Source: Pseudomonadota bacterium (GTDB taxonomy: Bacteria; Myxococcota_A; Polyangia; Polyangiales; Polyangiaceae). Taken from it: 64,000 nt of DNA. Within the stretch, counting starts at the first letter, position 1; each line of letters opens with the position of its first letter. Both the position numbers and the translations under genes were made by a program. The stretch is from the NCBI GenBank assembly GCA_023431345.1, contig JAEYWK010000201.1:89310-153309 (forward strand). The letters are read 5' to 3'. Positions 1 through 9,203 of the stretch are shown one piece after another. The notes under the pieces are model-generated. The model had not been told where the DNA came from, did no database searches, and saw only the letters and a list, made by a program, of their open reading frames with translations.

Positions 1-2
1 GA

Positions 3-1283
3 CAGCTCATCAAGCTGAACGCCAACGGTCCGCCCCGCGCGCCGCTGATCCGGCGAGACGGCAGCCTGATGCCCGACGCCGAGCGCCCGGCCGCGCACGC
101 GCTGCGCACGGGTGAGGTCGTGAGCGATCGCGTGATGGGGCTGCTGTTTTCAGCCGAGGAGACGACGTGGATCAGCGTCAACGCGGTGCCGCTGCGCGCG
201 AGCGGCACCGCCCGCCCCAGCGGCGTCGTGATGACGTTCCGTGACATCAGCGAGCACTACCGGATGCAAGAGAGGCTGGCCCAGTCGGAGGCGAACTTCC
301 GCGCGCTGGTGGCCTCGCTGCCCGTTGGCATCGCCGTCAGCCACGGCAAGGTGCTGTGCTACGTCAACGGCGCGCTGCTGCGTATCCTCGGCTACGACGA
401 GCCCGAGGAGCTGGTCGGCCGTCAGACGTTCGACGTGGTGCACCCGCGCTCGGAGCCCGTAATACGCGAGCGCTATCGACAAATGGAGGCCGGCACCTAT
501 CCGGGCGCGGGCGTCCTCGAGTGCGTGAAGCGCGACGGCGGCACGGTGCTGATCGAAGTGACGAGCATGCCCACGCGCTACGACGGGCAAGACGCGAACA
601 TCGCCATCGTGCGCGACGTCACCGAAGAGCGAGGTGCCAAGCAGGCCTTGCTCGAATCGCTGAGCCAAAAGGAGACGCTCCTCAAAGAGATTCACCACCG
701 CGTCAAGAACAACCTCCAGGTCATCGCCAGCCTGCTGCGGCTCGGGCGCAACTACGTGGCCGACCCGGGCGCGCTGTGCGTGTTCGACGACTCCATCGCG
801 CGTGTGCACTCGATCGCGCTGATTCACGAGCGACTCTACCAATCCAAGGACTTGGCCGTGATCGACCTGCCCGCCTACTTGCAGGGCCTGGTCAGCGAGC
901 TCGTCCGCGCGGGGACCAGCGATCGCCGCGTTCGGGCCGAGGTAGAGGCCGATCCCGTGGCGCTCGACATCGATCGCTGCGTGCCGCTGGGCTTGATCGT
1001 CAACGAGCTCGTGACCAACTCGCTCAAGCATGCGTTCAGCGACGGCGCAGTGGCCGAGCCGCAAGTCAGCGTGCGGCTTCACGAGCGCGGCAGCAGCTAC
1101 GAGCTGTCGATTCGTGACAACGGCAGAGGCATGGGCAGCGCGGCGCAGCGCGAAGGCTCCCTGGGGCTGCTGTTGGTGTCGAGCCTGGTGCGTCAGCTGC
1201 GCGGCCAGCACCGCGAGAGCGACGACGGAGGTACGCATTGGCGCGTAGAGTTTCCGCGCGTCGCTGGCGACCGCGACGGCTAA
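3..1283 (+). CDS. PAS-domain sensor histidine kinase, HisKA_2 type (5'-partial)
   Basis: The reading frame is open from the window edge, so the N-terminus lies upstream; the first internal ATG, at 69, falls inside a PAS domain and is not a credible start. Visible in order are the end of one PAS domain (to about residue 85 counted from position 69), a second PAS domain (about 88-205, beginning SEANFRALV), a HisKA_2 phosphoacceptor segment with the motif EIHHRVKNNLQ, and a C-terminal HATPase domain with an N-box (LIVNELVTNSLKHAF) and a G-box (DNGRGM). HisKA_2 kinases autophosphorylate on the His of the H-R-V-K-N-N-L motif and usually pass phosphate to a separate response regulator; none is fused here. 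No transmembrane segment is visible in the part seen, so it is probably cytosolic. The signal sensed cannot be told. Confidence 0.9.
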   Translation, partial: QLIKLNANGPPRAPLIRRDGSLMPDAERPAAHALRTGEVVSDRVMGLLFSAEETTWISVNAVPLRASGTARPSGVVMTFRDISEHYRMQERLAQSEANFRALVASLPVGIAVSHGKVLCYVNGALLRILGYDEPEELVGRQTFDVVHPRSEPVIRERYRQMEAGTYPGAGVLECVKRDGGTVLIEVTSMPTRYDGQDANIAIVRDVTEERGAKQALLESLSQKETLLKEIHHRVKNNLQVIASLLRLGRNYVADPGALCVFDDSIARVHSIALIHERLYQSKDLAVIDLPAYLQGLVSELVRAGTSDRRVRAEVEADPVALDIDRCVPLGLIVNELVTNSLKHAFSDGAVAEPQVSVRLHERGSSYELSIRDNGRGMGSAAQREGSLGLLLVSSLVRQLRGQHRESDDGGTHWRVEFPRVAGDRDG

Positions 1284-1435
1284 GGCGTGTCCCTGAATTG
1301 CGGGTCTCGCCGTAAACGCGCGGCGCCAGCTTCGTAGACGCCTCGACGCAGCCAGCGTAACCTGGAGACGTGCGCTGGTGACGCTCAGTCCAGGCGCGCT
1401 GCGTGCTCTGCAACCGCTCTCCGAGTCGACGCCAC

Positions 1436-1738
1436 ATGTTCATCATCGAGCTGATCTATCGAGCCGAGCTGTCGGAAATCGACGCGGCCATGCGCCCGCA
1501 CATGGCCTATTTGAAGGCTCACTACGCCGCGGGGCGCTTCCTCGTTTCCGGGCGCAAAGTGCCGCGAGATGGCGGCATCATCTTGGCCGTCGCCGACAGC
1601 CGCGAGCAAATCGAGGCCATCGTGAGGGAAGACCCCTTCGTCGCCCGCGGCCTCGCGGACTTTCGCATCATCGAGTTTCGCGCGAGCCAAAAGGCCGACA
1701 GCATCGACGCGCTGCTCGCCGAGAAGTCAGGGCCCTGA
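1436..1738 (+). CDS. YciI family protein
   Basis: A 100-residue protein matching the YCII-related fold: N-terminal strand MFIIELIY, the conserved RPHMAYLKAH helix with its family histidine, a G-R-F-L-V-S-G-x-K segment, and the D-P-F-V-A-R-G-L-A-D-F-R-I-I-E-F ending typical of the family. The ATG at 1436 was preferred to one at 1403 because the homologous domain starts exactly there. YciI proteins are small dimeric ferredoxin-like-fold proteins; some act as dehydrochlorinases or associate with sigma factors, but most have no known role, and none is assigned here. It is convergent with the downstream kinase on the other strand, leaving about 18 bases between them. Confidence 0.8.
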   Translation: MFIIELIYRAELSEIDAAMRPHMAYLKAHYAAGRFLVSGRKVPRDGGIILAVADSREQIEAIVREDPFVARGLADFRIIEFRASQKADSIDALLAEKSGP

Positions 1739-1756
1739 GCGCTCGTCGAGCGCCTC

Positions 1757-3637
1757 TCAGCCGGTGGACTCCGCGGGCGTCTTCACGACGGAGAGCGCCC
1801 GCGCGCCGGAGCGGGCTCGCCGAGGCTTCGCCGCCAGCAGCTCGTGCACCTTGTCGGCCAGCACGCGCGTGTCGAACGGCTTGGCCAAGAACGCCGTCCC
1901 GCGGGCCGCGTCGATCGCGGGCATCGCTTCGTCGAACGTGTAGCCGGATACGAACAAGACGAGCAGGTCCGGCCGCTCCGCGACGAGGCGCTTGGCGAGC
2001 TCCACGCCGCTCAAGCCCGGCATCATCACGTCCGTGAGCAGCAGGTCGATTTCGGCCCCATGCGCCCTCGCCAGCTCCAGCGCGCGCGGGCCGTCCGCCG
2101 CGACCAGCACCTCGAAGCCTTCGCGCACCAGACAGCGGCGCATGACCGAGCGCAGCGTGGCCTCGTCGTCGACGACCAAGATGGTGGCGCCGCGCGCGGA
2201 CGACGGGCGCTCGGCGCGCTTGTCGTGCGTCAGCGAGACGGGCTCACTGGCCAGCGGAAGGAAGACCTTGAAGCCGCTGGTCGAAGCGCTCCGCGAGATC
2301 AGTAGGCGCCCCTCCCAGTGCTCGACGATGGCGCGCACCGTCGACAAGCCGAGGTGACGCCGGAGCGGATCGAGCTCACCTTCCTGCTCCGCGTCCACTC
2401 CGCGCAGCTCGAGCAGGCTCGCCGCAGCGCCCGCCTGGCCGACGCTGAGCTCGACGTAGCGCCCCGCTGGCAGCAAAGCCCCGTCTGGCGGCGTGGCCGT
2501 GCGCGCGCCGAGCTGGAGCGCCCCGCCCGTCGGTAGCACGGCCCGCACCCCGCTCACCAAGTTGACGAGCACCTGCTCGATCTGCGCCGAGTCCGCGCGC
2601 ACGAGCAGCGGCTCCGGCCACAGCTCCACCTCGACGCGAACGTCGTCCCCGAGCAGGTGGGGCACGATGCCAGCCCACTCGCCGAGCAGCTGATTCAAGT
2701 CGAACACCCGAGGCTGAGTGCGGTTGCGCACGCTGAAGGCCAGCATCTGGCGGATCAGCGCAGCTCCCCGCCGCGCCGCCTCGAGCGTCTCCTCCGCCGC
2801 CGCTCGGGCCTGCTCGTCGAGCCCGCGGCTCTCTTTGATCAGAGTCGAGTTGTTCAGGACTACGGTCAGCAGCCCGTTGAAATCGTGCGCTAGGCCGCCC
2901 GCCAGTCGCCCTGCGACTTCGAGTCGCTGTGCCGCTTGGAGGGCCTCGCTCTGTCGAGCGAGCTCCGCCGAGCGCTCGGCGACGCGCTGCTCGAGACCGC
3001 GGTTGGCCTCAAGCAGCTCCACCTGCGACTGCTCGAGCCTCGCCACCAGGCCTGCGTTCTCGTTCGCCAAGCGAAACGCGCGCGCGAACGCGCGGTGGTT
3101 GTTGCGCGCGACGCGCTGCATGAACACCGCGTAGGCCAAGACGAGCGCGCCCAGCCCGAGGTGCATGCGATCGCCCTCGGCGAAGGCGCGCACCGCCAGG
3201 GGAAGCAAGGCGGGCGCGAAGAAGGCGAAGAACGCAGGTAGGTGGCAGGCCAGCGTGCCCGCGGCCGCCGCCACCATGCCGCCGATCGCGAACGTGAGCA
3301 GGGCTTGGGCCAGCGCGCTGTTGGAGTCGAAGAACAGCGCCCCCGCCCCGCCCCAGAGCAAGCCCGAGACGAACGAGCCACTGACGAAGCGACGCCCCCA
3401 GGTGGCTTCGGGCGCCGCCGGCGCGGCGAGCCTGAAGCGACGTAGCAACGCGACGCGCGCCGCCGACAACAGCAGCAGCGCCGCGAACCAGCCGAGCAGC
3501 TGCCAGCGCGGCGTGGTTTGCCAGAGCGTGGCGGTCACCAGCGACGCCACCGCGACGTTGGCCAATAGCACCGGGCCGCTCTGAGCATAGAGCGCGCGAA
3601 CCTCTTCGCTCCGCACCGACGCCTCGAACCTCATCAC
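1757..3637 (-). CDS. Membrane hybrid histidine kinase with degraded ATPase domain and C-terminal receiver
   Basis: 626 residues. The N-terminal 175 residues hold about five to six hydrophobic segments, followed by a coiled coil (about 190-240), a HisKA helix with H-box GGLAHDFNG (His251), a HATPase-like region (about 345-462) and a receiver domain (about 484-602) with the acidic pair D490/D491, phospho-acceptor D536 in DVMMP and K586. The ATPase region is abnormal: the N-box reads NLVSGVRAVLPTGG, with Gly363 where the Mg-binding Asn is expected, and the G1 box reads VGQAGAAAS, with Gln401 where the ATP-binding Asp is expected; the G2 segment (HLGLSTV) survives. Autokinase activity may therefore be lost, leaving a receiver or phosphatase/scaffold role. 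The start is GTG at 3637 or the adjacent ATG at 3634, just behind a purine-rich GAGAGG stretch. It is divergent from the next kinase. Confidence 0.88.
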   Translation of the reverse strand: MMRFEASVRSEEVRALYAQSGPVLLANVAVASLVTATLWQTTPRWQLLGWFAALLLLSAARVALLRRFRLAAPAAPEATWGRRFVSGSFVSGLLWGGAGALFFDSNSALAQALLTFAIGGMVAAAAGTLACHLPAFFAFFAPALLPLAVRAFAEGDRMHLGLGALVLAYAVFMQRVARNNHRAFARAFRLANENAGLVARLEQSQVELLEANRGLEQRVAERSAELARQSEALQAAQRLEVAGRLAGGLAHDFNGLLTVVLNNSTLIKESRGLDEQARAAAEETLEAARRGAALIRQMLAFSVRNRTQPRVFDLNQLLGEWAGIVPHLLGDDVRVEVELWPEPLLVRADSAQIEQVLVNLVSGVRAVLPTGGALQLGARTATPPDGALLPAGRYVELSVGQAGAAASLLELRGVDAEQEGELDPLRRHLGLSTVRAIVEHWEGRLLISRSASTSGFKVFLPLASEPVSLTHDKRAERPSSARGATILVVDDEATLRSVMRRCLVREGFEVLVAADGPRALELARAHGAEIDLLLTDVMMPGLSGVELAKRLVAERPDLLVLFVSGYTFDEAMPAIDAARGTAFLAKPFDTRVLADKVHELLAAKPRRARSGARALSVVKTPAESTG

Positions 3638-3895
3638 CCTCTCATGTTAGCACCGACCGGACCGGGCCAATAGTTCTGGTCACACGATGGGGGCAAGGGG
3701 CCTGACTCGACGCGGCAGGACCGTCGCGCCGACGGCCGGCGGGGCGAGCGGCCGCTTCCTACCGAAATCTGAGGAATTTTTCAGCTCAGGCCACGCGGCA
3801 GCTAGCAATTTCGAAAGCTGACGGTCGGCATTCGGCGCCTGGCAGGCTGCGTGGTCTGGGCTCGGGGTAGCGGAGCAGCTAGCTTCGAGGCTTTC

Positions 3896-6800
3896 GTGAC
3901 TTCAACGGACCCTGCCCCCTCGCCTGCCCTCGATTCGCGAGACCTCTTGACGCTCGTCGAGCAGGTCGGCGACTACGCGATGTTCCTGCTGGATTTGCAG
4001 GGTCGGGTGGCCTCGTGGAACCTCGGCGCGCAGAACCTCAACGGCTACGCGCCGCCGGAGATCATTGGTGAGCATTTCTCCAAGCTCTATCCGCCGGAAG
4101 AGGTCGACCGCGGCCAGCCGGAGCTCCAGCTGAAGCAAGTACTAGTCACCGGCCACCTGGAAGAAGAGGGCTTTCGAGTCCGCGCGGACGGGTCGATGTT
4201 TTGGGCCTTCGTGAGCATGACCCTGTTGCGAGACCCTGCGGGCAACCCCAAGGGCTTCGCGAAGGTGATGCGCGACCTGACGGAGCACCGAAGCACCCAA
4301 GAAGAGCTGCGCCGCTCGGAGGAGCGCTTTCGACTGCTGATCGAGGGCGTGACCGACTACGCCATTTACATGCTCGATCCGGCGGGCGTCGTGGCCACGT
4401 GGAACTCGGGCGCCCAGAAGATCAAGGGCTACGACGCCGCCAGCATCGTGGGCCAGCATTTCTCGCTGTTCTTCACGCCCGAGGATCGCGCGGCGGACAA
4501 GCCGCGCCTGGAGCTCGAGGTCGCCCTGCGCGAAGGCCGCTTCGCCGAAGAAGGATGGCGCGTGCGGGCCGACGGCTCGCGCTTTTGGGCGAGCGTGGTC
4601 GTCACGGCCCTACGCGACGCCCGCGGTGAGCTGATCGGCTTCTCGAAGATCACCCGCGACCTGAGCGAGCGCAAGCTGGCGGAGGACACGGAGCGTCAAC
4701 TGCGCGAGCAGCACACCGCGCGCGCGATCGCGGAGGCGGGGGAGCTCCGCGCCCGCCAAGAGCAGGAGCGCTATCGGATGCTCAGCCGTCAGCTGGACAT
4801 CATCTTGGAGGGCGTGCTCGACGGCATCACCGTACAAGATCGGCGCGGGGTGGTGACGTTCGCCAACACCGCCGCCGCCAAGCTGAGCGGTCTCGCGAGC
4901 CGCGACGAATTCAAAGACGTGGGCGCGGAAGAGGTGCTCCAGCGCCTCGAGTTGCTCGACGAGCACGGACACCGCTTTCCGCCTCAAGATCTGCCCGGGC
5001 CGCGCGTGCTCGCTGGCGAGCCGCAGGTGAGCGCGTTGGTCCACGCGCGTGACCGGAGGAGCGGAAACGAGTGGTGGATGCAGGTGCGAGCAGGCGGCAT
5101 CGCTGGGGAAGACGGCCGCACTGAGTTCGCCGTCAACATCTTGCACGACGTCACGCAGCAGCGGCGACAAGACGAGCAAGAACGTTGCCTGAGCCAGGTC
5201 ACGGCCGCGCTGTCCGAGTCGCTCAACTACCGAGCGACGCTCGGGGTGGTGGCGAGCCTGCTCGCGCCCGGGCTGTGCGACTGGTGCGCGATTCACCTGC
5301 TCGAAGCCTCGAGCTTGCACCTCGTCGCGGTCGCGCACGCGGATCCGCGTAAGAAGAAGCGCGCCGAGGAGCTCGGCCAACGCTTCCCCCCCGCCCCCGA
5401 TCGCCCCGGCGGCGTGTGGGACGTGTTGAACGGCGGGGCCCCCGTGCTGCACGAGCACGTGACCGAGGAGCAGCTCGTGGGCTGGGCGACGAGCGACGAG
5501 CACCAGACGGCGCTCCGCGAAACGGGGCTGCGCTCGATGATGATCGTCCCGATCAAGACACGCGACCGGACGGTGGGCACGCTGTCGCTCGTCACGGCTC
5601 ACTCGGGCCGGCGCTACGACGCGCGCGATCTCTCGCTGGCGAGCGAGCTCGGGCGCCGCGTCGGCTCTTTCATCGAGAACTCCCTGCTGTTCGAGCGCGC
5701 GCGCGCCTCCGCCGCCAGCGCGGAGGCCGCGGTGCGTGAGGCCCAGGCAGCGGCGCGCATGAAAGACGAGTTCTTGGCCACCGTGTCGCACGAGCTGCGC
5801 ACACCTCTCAACGCCATTATGGGCTGGGCCAGCTTGCTCAAGCGCCGTGCCGACCCGGCGTCGATGAGCAAGGGCATCGACGTGATTCACCGCAACGCCG
5901 CCGCACAGAGCAAGATCATCGAAGACATCTTGGATGTGTCGCGCATCATCACCGGCAAGCTTCGCCTGGAGCTGAAGCCGGTCGACCTCGTGGCCGTCGT
6001 GGTTGACGCGATCGAGGTGGTGCGACCGTCAGCGGCCGCGCAGTCCATCAGCATCGCGCTCGAGCGCCCGCCCGAACCGGCCAGCATCGTCGGTGACCCG
6101 GAGCGGCTGCAGCAGGTGATGTGGAATCTGCTGTCGAACGCCGTCAAATTCAACGATCCGGGCGGGCACGTCTCGGTGCGGATCGAGCAGCGCGGGCAGC
6201 AGTGGGCGATCCTCGTCACCGACGACGGCAAAGGTATCGACCTCGAGTTTCTGCCGTACGTGTTCGATCGCTTCAAGCAAGCCGACAGCTCCACGACGCG
6301 GCGCTTCGGCGGCCTGGGGCTGGGCCTGGCGATCGTGCGGCACATCGTCGAGCTTCACGGGGGCAAAGCCACCGTCACGAGCCAGGGGCCCGGTACGGGC
6401 GCGACCTTTCAGGTCGTGCTGCCGAGGCTCGCGGTCGCACCTGCGCCCGAAGCAGCGCCGCACGAGGTCGGCGTCGCCGCCGCCGCGCGCGAAGAGACGA
6501 CGGGCGGGCTCAGCGGCATCCGGGTGCTGGTGGTCGACGACGAAGCCGACGCCCGTGATTTACTCGAGCTCGTGCTGCAGCAAGCGGGCGCCGAAGTTCG
6601 AAATGCCAGCTCGGCCTCCGCAGGCCTCGCGCTGCTCGACACCTTCACTCCGCACGTCATCGTGAGCGACGTCGCGATGCCGGAGGAAGACGGCTACGCG
6701 TTCATGCGCCGCGTGCGGGCGATGCCTGGACCGCGTGCCCGCATCCCGTCGATCGCGCTGACGGCCTACACCAGGCACGAAGACAAGCTGCGCGCGCTGG

Positions 6801-6910
6801 CCATGGGCTTCACCACGCACCTGGGTAAGCCCGTGAATCCGGATGACTTGAAGGCGCTGGTCGCGGAGCTGGCGAGCGGCTCGCCCCTTCCCGCCGAAAG
6901 CGCGCCGTGA
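3896..6910 (+). CDS. PAS-PAS-PAS-GAF hybrid histidine kinase with receiver
   Basis: About 1004 residues and no transmembrane segment, so a cytosolic sensor. In order: two closely similar PAS domains (about 15-130 and 140-255, each with a GDYA/TDYA...D...G-V-x-x-W-N-x-G-A-Q core), a linker coiled coil, a third divergent PAS (about 300-415), a GAF domain (about 430-590), HisKA with SHELRTPLNAIMGW (His near 631), a HATPase with N-box NLLSNAVKF, G1 DDGKGI and G2 GLGLGLAIV, and a C-terminal receiver with VVDDE, acceptor Asp in SDVAMPEEDGY (about 924) and Lys in LGKPVN. All kinase motifs look intact. The frame opens at a GTG at 3851; the GTG at 3896 was chosen because a GAGG lies five bases upstream. 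The output partner is unknown because phosphate first goes to the fused receiver. Confidence 0.93.
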   Translation: MTSTDPAPSPALDSRDLLTLVEQVGDYAMFLLDLQGRVASWNLGAQNLNGYAPPEIIGEHFSKLYPPEEVDRGQPELQLKQVLVTGHLEEEGFRVRADGSMFWAFVSMTLLRDPAGNPKGFAKVMRDLTEHRSTQEELRRSEERFRLLIEGVTDYAIYMLDPAGVVATWNSGAQKIKGYDAASIVGQHFSLFFTPEDRAADKPRLELEVALREGRFAEEGWRVRADGSRFWASVVVTALRDARGELIGFSKITRDLSERKLAEDTERQLREQHTARAIAEAGELRARQEQERYRMLSRQLDIILEGVLDGITVQDRRGVVTFANTAAAKLSGLASRDEFKDVGAEEVLQRLELLDEHGHRFPPQDLPGPRVLAGEPQVSALVHARDRRSGNEWWMQVRAGGIAGEDGRTEFAVNILHDVTQQRRQDEQERCLSQVTAALSESLNYRATLGVVASLLAPGLCDWCAIHLLEASSLHLVAVAHADPRKKKRAEELGQRFPPAPDRPGGVWDVLNGGAPVLHEHVTEEQLVGWATSDEHQTALRETGLRSMMIVPIKTRDRTVGTLSLVTAHSGRRYDARDLSLASELGRRVGSFIENSLLFERARASAASAEAAVREAQAAARMKDEFLATVSHELRTPLNAIMGWASLLKRRADPASMSKGIDVIHRNAAAQSKIIEDILDVSRIITGKLRLELKPVDLVAVVVDAIEVVRPSAAAQSISIALERPPEPASIVGDPERLQQVMWNLLSNAVKFNDPGGHVSVRIEQRGQQWAILVTDDGKGIDLEFLPYVFDRFKQADSSTTRRFGGLGLGLAIVRHIVELHGGKATVTSQGPGTGATFQVVLPRLAVAPAPEAAPHEVGVAAAAREETTGGLSGIRVLVVDDEADARDLLELVLQQAGAEVRNASSASAGLALLDTFTPHVIVSDVAMPEEDGYAFMRRVRAMPGPRARIPSIALTAYTRHEDKLRALAMGFTTHLGKPVNPDDLKALVAELASGSPLPAESAP

Positions 6911-7139
6911 GCACCCAGCCCAAAACGGCCGAAGCCGCCATCAGCGCGTTGGTGACGCTGAAGACCCAGTTTCCGAGCATCACGCTGTAAACGGCGAAAC
7001 CGAGCGACGCCGCGGTTTGCCCCACGAACAGCCAAATCGAGACGCCCTCGCCGCTGCGCTCGCGCCATTGCTTGTGGATTTGCGCGACGATCGTCGTCAG
7101 CAAGATGAGCGAGCTAGCCCAGCCGATCGCGTCCGGCAT
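6810..7139 (-). CDS. SemiSWEET-like (PQ-loop/MtN3) sugar transporter
   Basis: 109 residues with three predicted membrane helices: IGWASSLILLTTIVAQI, ISIWLFVGQTAASLGFAVY-like and VFSVTNALMAASAVLGWVL. The first helix ends in AQIHKQWRERSGEGVS, the position of the PQ motif in SemiSWEET/MtN3 proteins, which dimerise to form a small sugar uniporter in the inner membrane. The Pro of PQ is Ala here. The ATG at 7139 is chosen; the longer upstream frame is low-complexity Arg-rich shadow of the neighbouring gene. The last ~33 residues (Pro/Ser-rich) overlap the 3' end of the hybrid kinase on the opposite strand by 101 bases, so the true C-terminus may be less conserved. Same strand and 29 bases after the zinc-ribbon gene, so likely cotranscribed with it. 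Confidence 0.72.
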   Translation of the reverse strand: MPDAIGWASSLILLTTIVAQIHKQWRERSGEGVSIWLFVGQTAASLGFAVYSVMLGNWVFSVTNALMAASAVLGWVLTARFRREGASRSPAPRPAPSSHPDSRAYPGAW

Positions 7140-7168
7140 ACCGCGACCCGAGCAACTGCCGTACCAGC

Positions 7169-7639
7169 TCAGCGGCGTAGATGTAGAGCAGCGGGCGCCA
7201 GCGGATCTTCTTCGACGTCGGCGGTGGCGAGCGGGCCCGACTTGAGCGGCAAGTCGCGAGAACGCGCGATGAGCAAGGTCTTGAGCATGCGCAAGCCGCG
7301 GGGCAAGCGGTTGACCAGCGCCGGGCGAGCCTTGGCCAGCGCCGGCAGGCGCTCGATCATCAAGCGCACGATCGCCGTGGGCGTTTCGCCTCTGTCGAGC
7401 AAGTCTTGAAGCTCGTGGGCCAGGAGCGTTGCCCGCGGACCGTCGAGATCGGCGGAGTAGATGGCGTCGTCGATGTCCGCGAAGGCCAACCAATCACCGT
7501 CACCGTAGACGGGGCCGGGGATGACCCGCGCCGGCCCTTCGCAGAACGAGCACGCCACCTGCCGCTCTCCTAGCTCCGTCACCGGAGGCGACAGGGACGC
7601 ATGCGCGCATTCTTCGCAGTACACGGGCAAGTAGGTCAT
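7169..7639 (-). CDS. Zinc-ribbon protein of unknown function (paralogue A)
   Basis: 156 residues. The N-terminus carries two CxxC pairs, YCEEC and CSFC, about 24 residues apart, predicted to bind one zinc, followed by a conserved R-V-I-P-G-P-V-Y-x-D-x-D-x-x-x-F segment and a helical C-terminal half (TLLAHELQDLL...LMIERLPAL...GLRMLKTLLIA). It is clearly homologous to the protein encoded at 14777-15334, which shares the CxxC spacing, the R-I-V-P-G-x-Y-Y-x-D block and the helical tail. The ATG at 7639 was chosen over one 57 bases upstream because it aligns with the start of that paralogue (MxxxPxYCxxC). I do not recognise a named family. It leads a likely two-gene unit with the SemiSWEET-like gene. 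Confidence 0.72.
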   Translation of the reverse strand: MTYLPVYCEECAHASLSPPVTELGERQVACSFCEGPARVIPGPVYGDGDWLAFADIDDAIYSADLDGPRATLLAHELQDLLDRGETPTAIVRLMIERLPALAKARPALVNRLPRGLRMLKTLLIARSRDLPLKSGPLATADVEEDPLAPAALHLRR

Positions 7640-7802
7640 CGGCAGCGAGGGCTTGGCTCCGAATTGGCAGCCGCGCAAGTGCCAACCACGCAACATCGTT
7701 CGCTGCTCACCGAATCGCGCTCGCGAACCTCACCAAATTGCCTCGGTCGTGGCGTCCTGCCCGCGACGCGCTCCGTGCCAGCCTGGGGGCCGACGGCGCT
7801 CG

Positions 7803-9107
7803 CTACCAGCCGAGCTTGGTTGCGATCACGGGCTCCATGGCCTTCGCCATGCGCTGGTGCTCATCGATGTCGGGGTGATAGTCGCAGCCCGTCGTGGCCG
7901 AGTCCTGAGTCTCGAGCGGCACCGCGACGACCTTGGCGTCGCCGGAAGCGCTGACGACTTGCGCGAGGTGCGCGCGCATCGCGCTCAAGAGCGGCTCGCC
8001 GGTCATGGGCCCTATCGTGAGGAAGATCCAGGCGCTGGCGTACTTTTGGCGCACCGTCTTCAGGAACGCCACGTAGGCGTCTTCGTACGGCTTGCCAGGG
8101 TCGCCCAGCGCGGAATCGTTGGTGCCCAGGTTGATGATGACCGCGTCGGGTTGTCGCGCAAAATCGTAGGTGGGCGAGTCGTTGGTCCCGAGCGTGCGCG
8201 TGAACAACGAAGGCAGCACGTTCTGCGTATTGCCCTGGTTATCGCGATAAATGCCCCAACCGGAGCGAGCCACGATGCTGACCTCGGCGCCGAGCGCGCG
8301 GCCCAGCAGCGCGCCGTAGGTGACGTAGGCCGACTCGGTCGCGAGCGAGAACGTGCAGCCTTGATCCCAAGGCGGGTGCACGTCCTTGCCCAGGCTGCCG
8401 TAGCCGGCGCTGATCGAGTCACCGATGACTTCGATGAAGCGCTCCGGCGTGCGGGGGGCGCCGACCACCTCGCCGTCGACGAAACCGAGGAACGTGGAGT
8501 AGCCGTACGACCCCTCGCTCTCGCGGTACAGCTCGATGCGATGAGCTCCGCTCCCGAGCCCCTCGCCCAGCACTACCGTGCGAGCGGGGCCGCTCGGGAC
8601 CTCGAAGCGTGGCGCGGGCTCGCCGTCGATGACGGGTTGAAAGAACGCGGTCTCGGCGCCGTCGGTCTGAAGCCGCACCGAAATTTTCGGGCCTTCGACG
8701 CTCGCGACCAACCCGCTCGCGGACCAGCCGAGCTTGACGGCGCTCGGGTCACGCGCGTCGACGCGCCCGAGCCAGCGCGGCCCGTCGGCGGCGCCGCTGC
8801 CACCGTCCGATGGGCCTCCCGCCGCCGTCGCTCCGCCACCGCCGGCAGCGTCGCGCCCGCCCACACCGCCAACAGTGTCGCCAGCCTTGCCGCCGCTCGG
8901 CGCCTGCCCCGCCTGGCCGCCGCTGTCATTGCCCGCGACTGGGCTGTCGCCAGCGCCAGCGCCGGCGAGGGGCGCCGTGCCCCCGCTGGGCCCGGCTCCG
9001 CCGCTCGCCGGCGCGGGCGTGGGCTCGCCGCCGCAAGCGCCCCCGAGCACGAGGAGCAACCCCGCGGCAGCGCCGCGAGAAGACCAATCGAAAAGGCTGG
9101 ATCGCAT
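7803..9107 (-). CDS. Secreted lipoprotein SGNH esterase, carbohydrate esterase family 2-like
   Basis: 434 residues. The signal peptide ends in a lipobox LGGAC (Cys25), followed by about 80 residues of Gly/Ala/Ser-rich linker, then a beta-sandwich-like domain (starting PRWLGRVDARDPSAVKLGWSASG) and an SGNH hydrolase domain. Catalytic blocks visible: GDSISAGYG (nucleophile Ser), the oxyanion-associated GTNDS, and DYHPDIDEHQRMA with the catalytic Asp/His. That two-domain order, small N-terminal sandwich plus SGNH, is the layout of CE2 acetyl-xylan/mannan esterases, which remove acetyl groups from plant polysaccharides. Predicted to be anchored at the cell surface or outer membrane. The ATG at 9107 gives a normal lipoprotein signal; a GTG at 9125 is also in frame. 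Divergent from the monooxygenase, sharing the intergenic inverted repeat at 9204. Confidence 0.86.
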   Translation of the reverse strand: MRSSLFDWSSRGAAAGLLLVLGGACGGEPTPAPASGGAGPSGGTAPLAGAGAGDSPVAGNDSGGQAGQAPSGGKAGDTVGGVGGRDAAGGGGATAAGGPSDGGSGAADGPRWLGRVDARDPSAVKLGWSASGLVASVEGPKISVRLQTDGAETAFFQPVIDGEPAPRFEVPSGPARTVVLGEGLGSGAHRIELYRESEGSYGYSTFLGFVDGEVVGAPRTPERFIEVIGDSISAGYGSLGKDVHPPWDQGCTFSLATESAYVTYGALLGRALGAEVSIVARSGWGIYRDNQGNTQNVLPSLFTRTLGTNDSPTYDFARQPDAVIINLGTNDSALGDPGKPYEDAYVAFLKTVRQKYASAWIFLTIGPMTGEPLLSAMRAHLAQVVSASGDAKVVAVPLETQDSATTGCDYHPDIDEHQRMAKAMEPVIATKLGW

Positions 9108-9203
9108 GGCTACGGGGGCGCGCACGGGACGCGCTCACCGCATGTAACACGGAGGCAGCGGCCATGAGCCGATGACCCCGCGAAACGCGGCACTTACTAG
9201 CAC

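Noticed and set aside
7653..9167. 504-residue plus-strand frame over the esterase gene
   Set aside because: Shadow of the CE2-like esterase; Arg/Ala-rich, no motifs.
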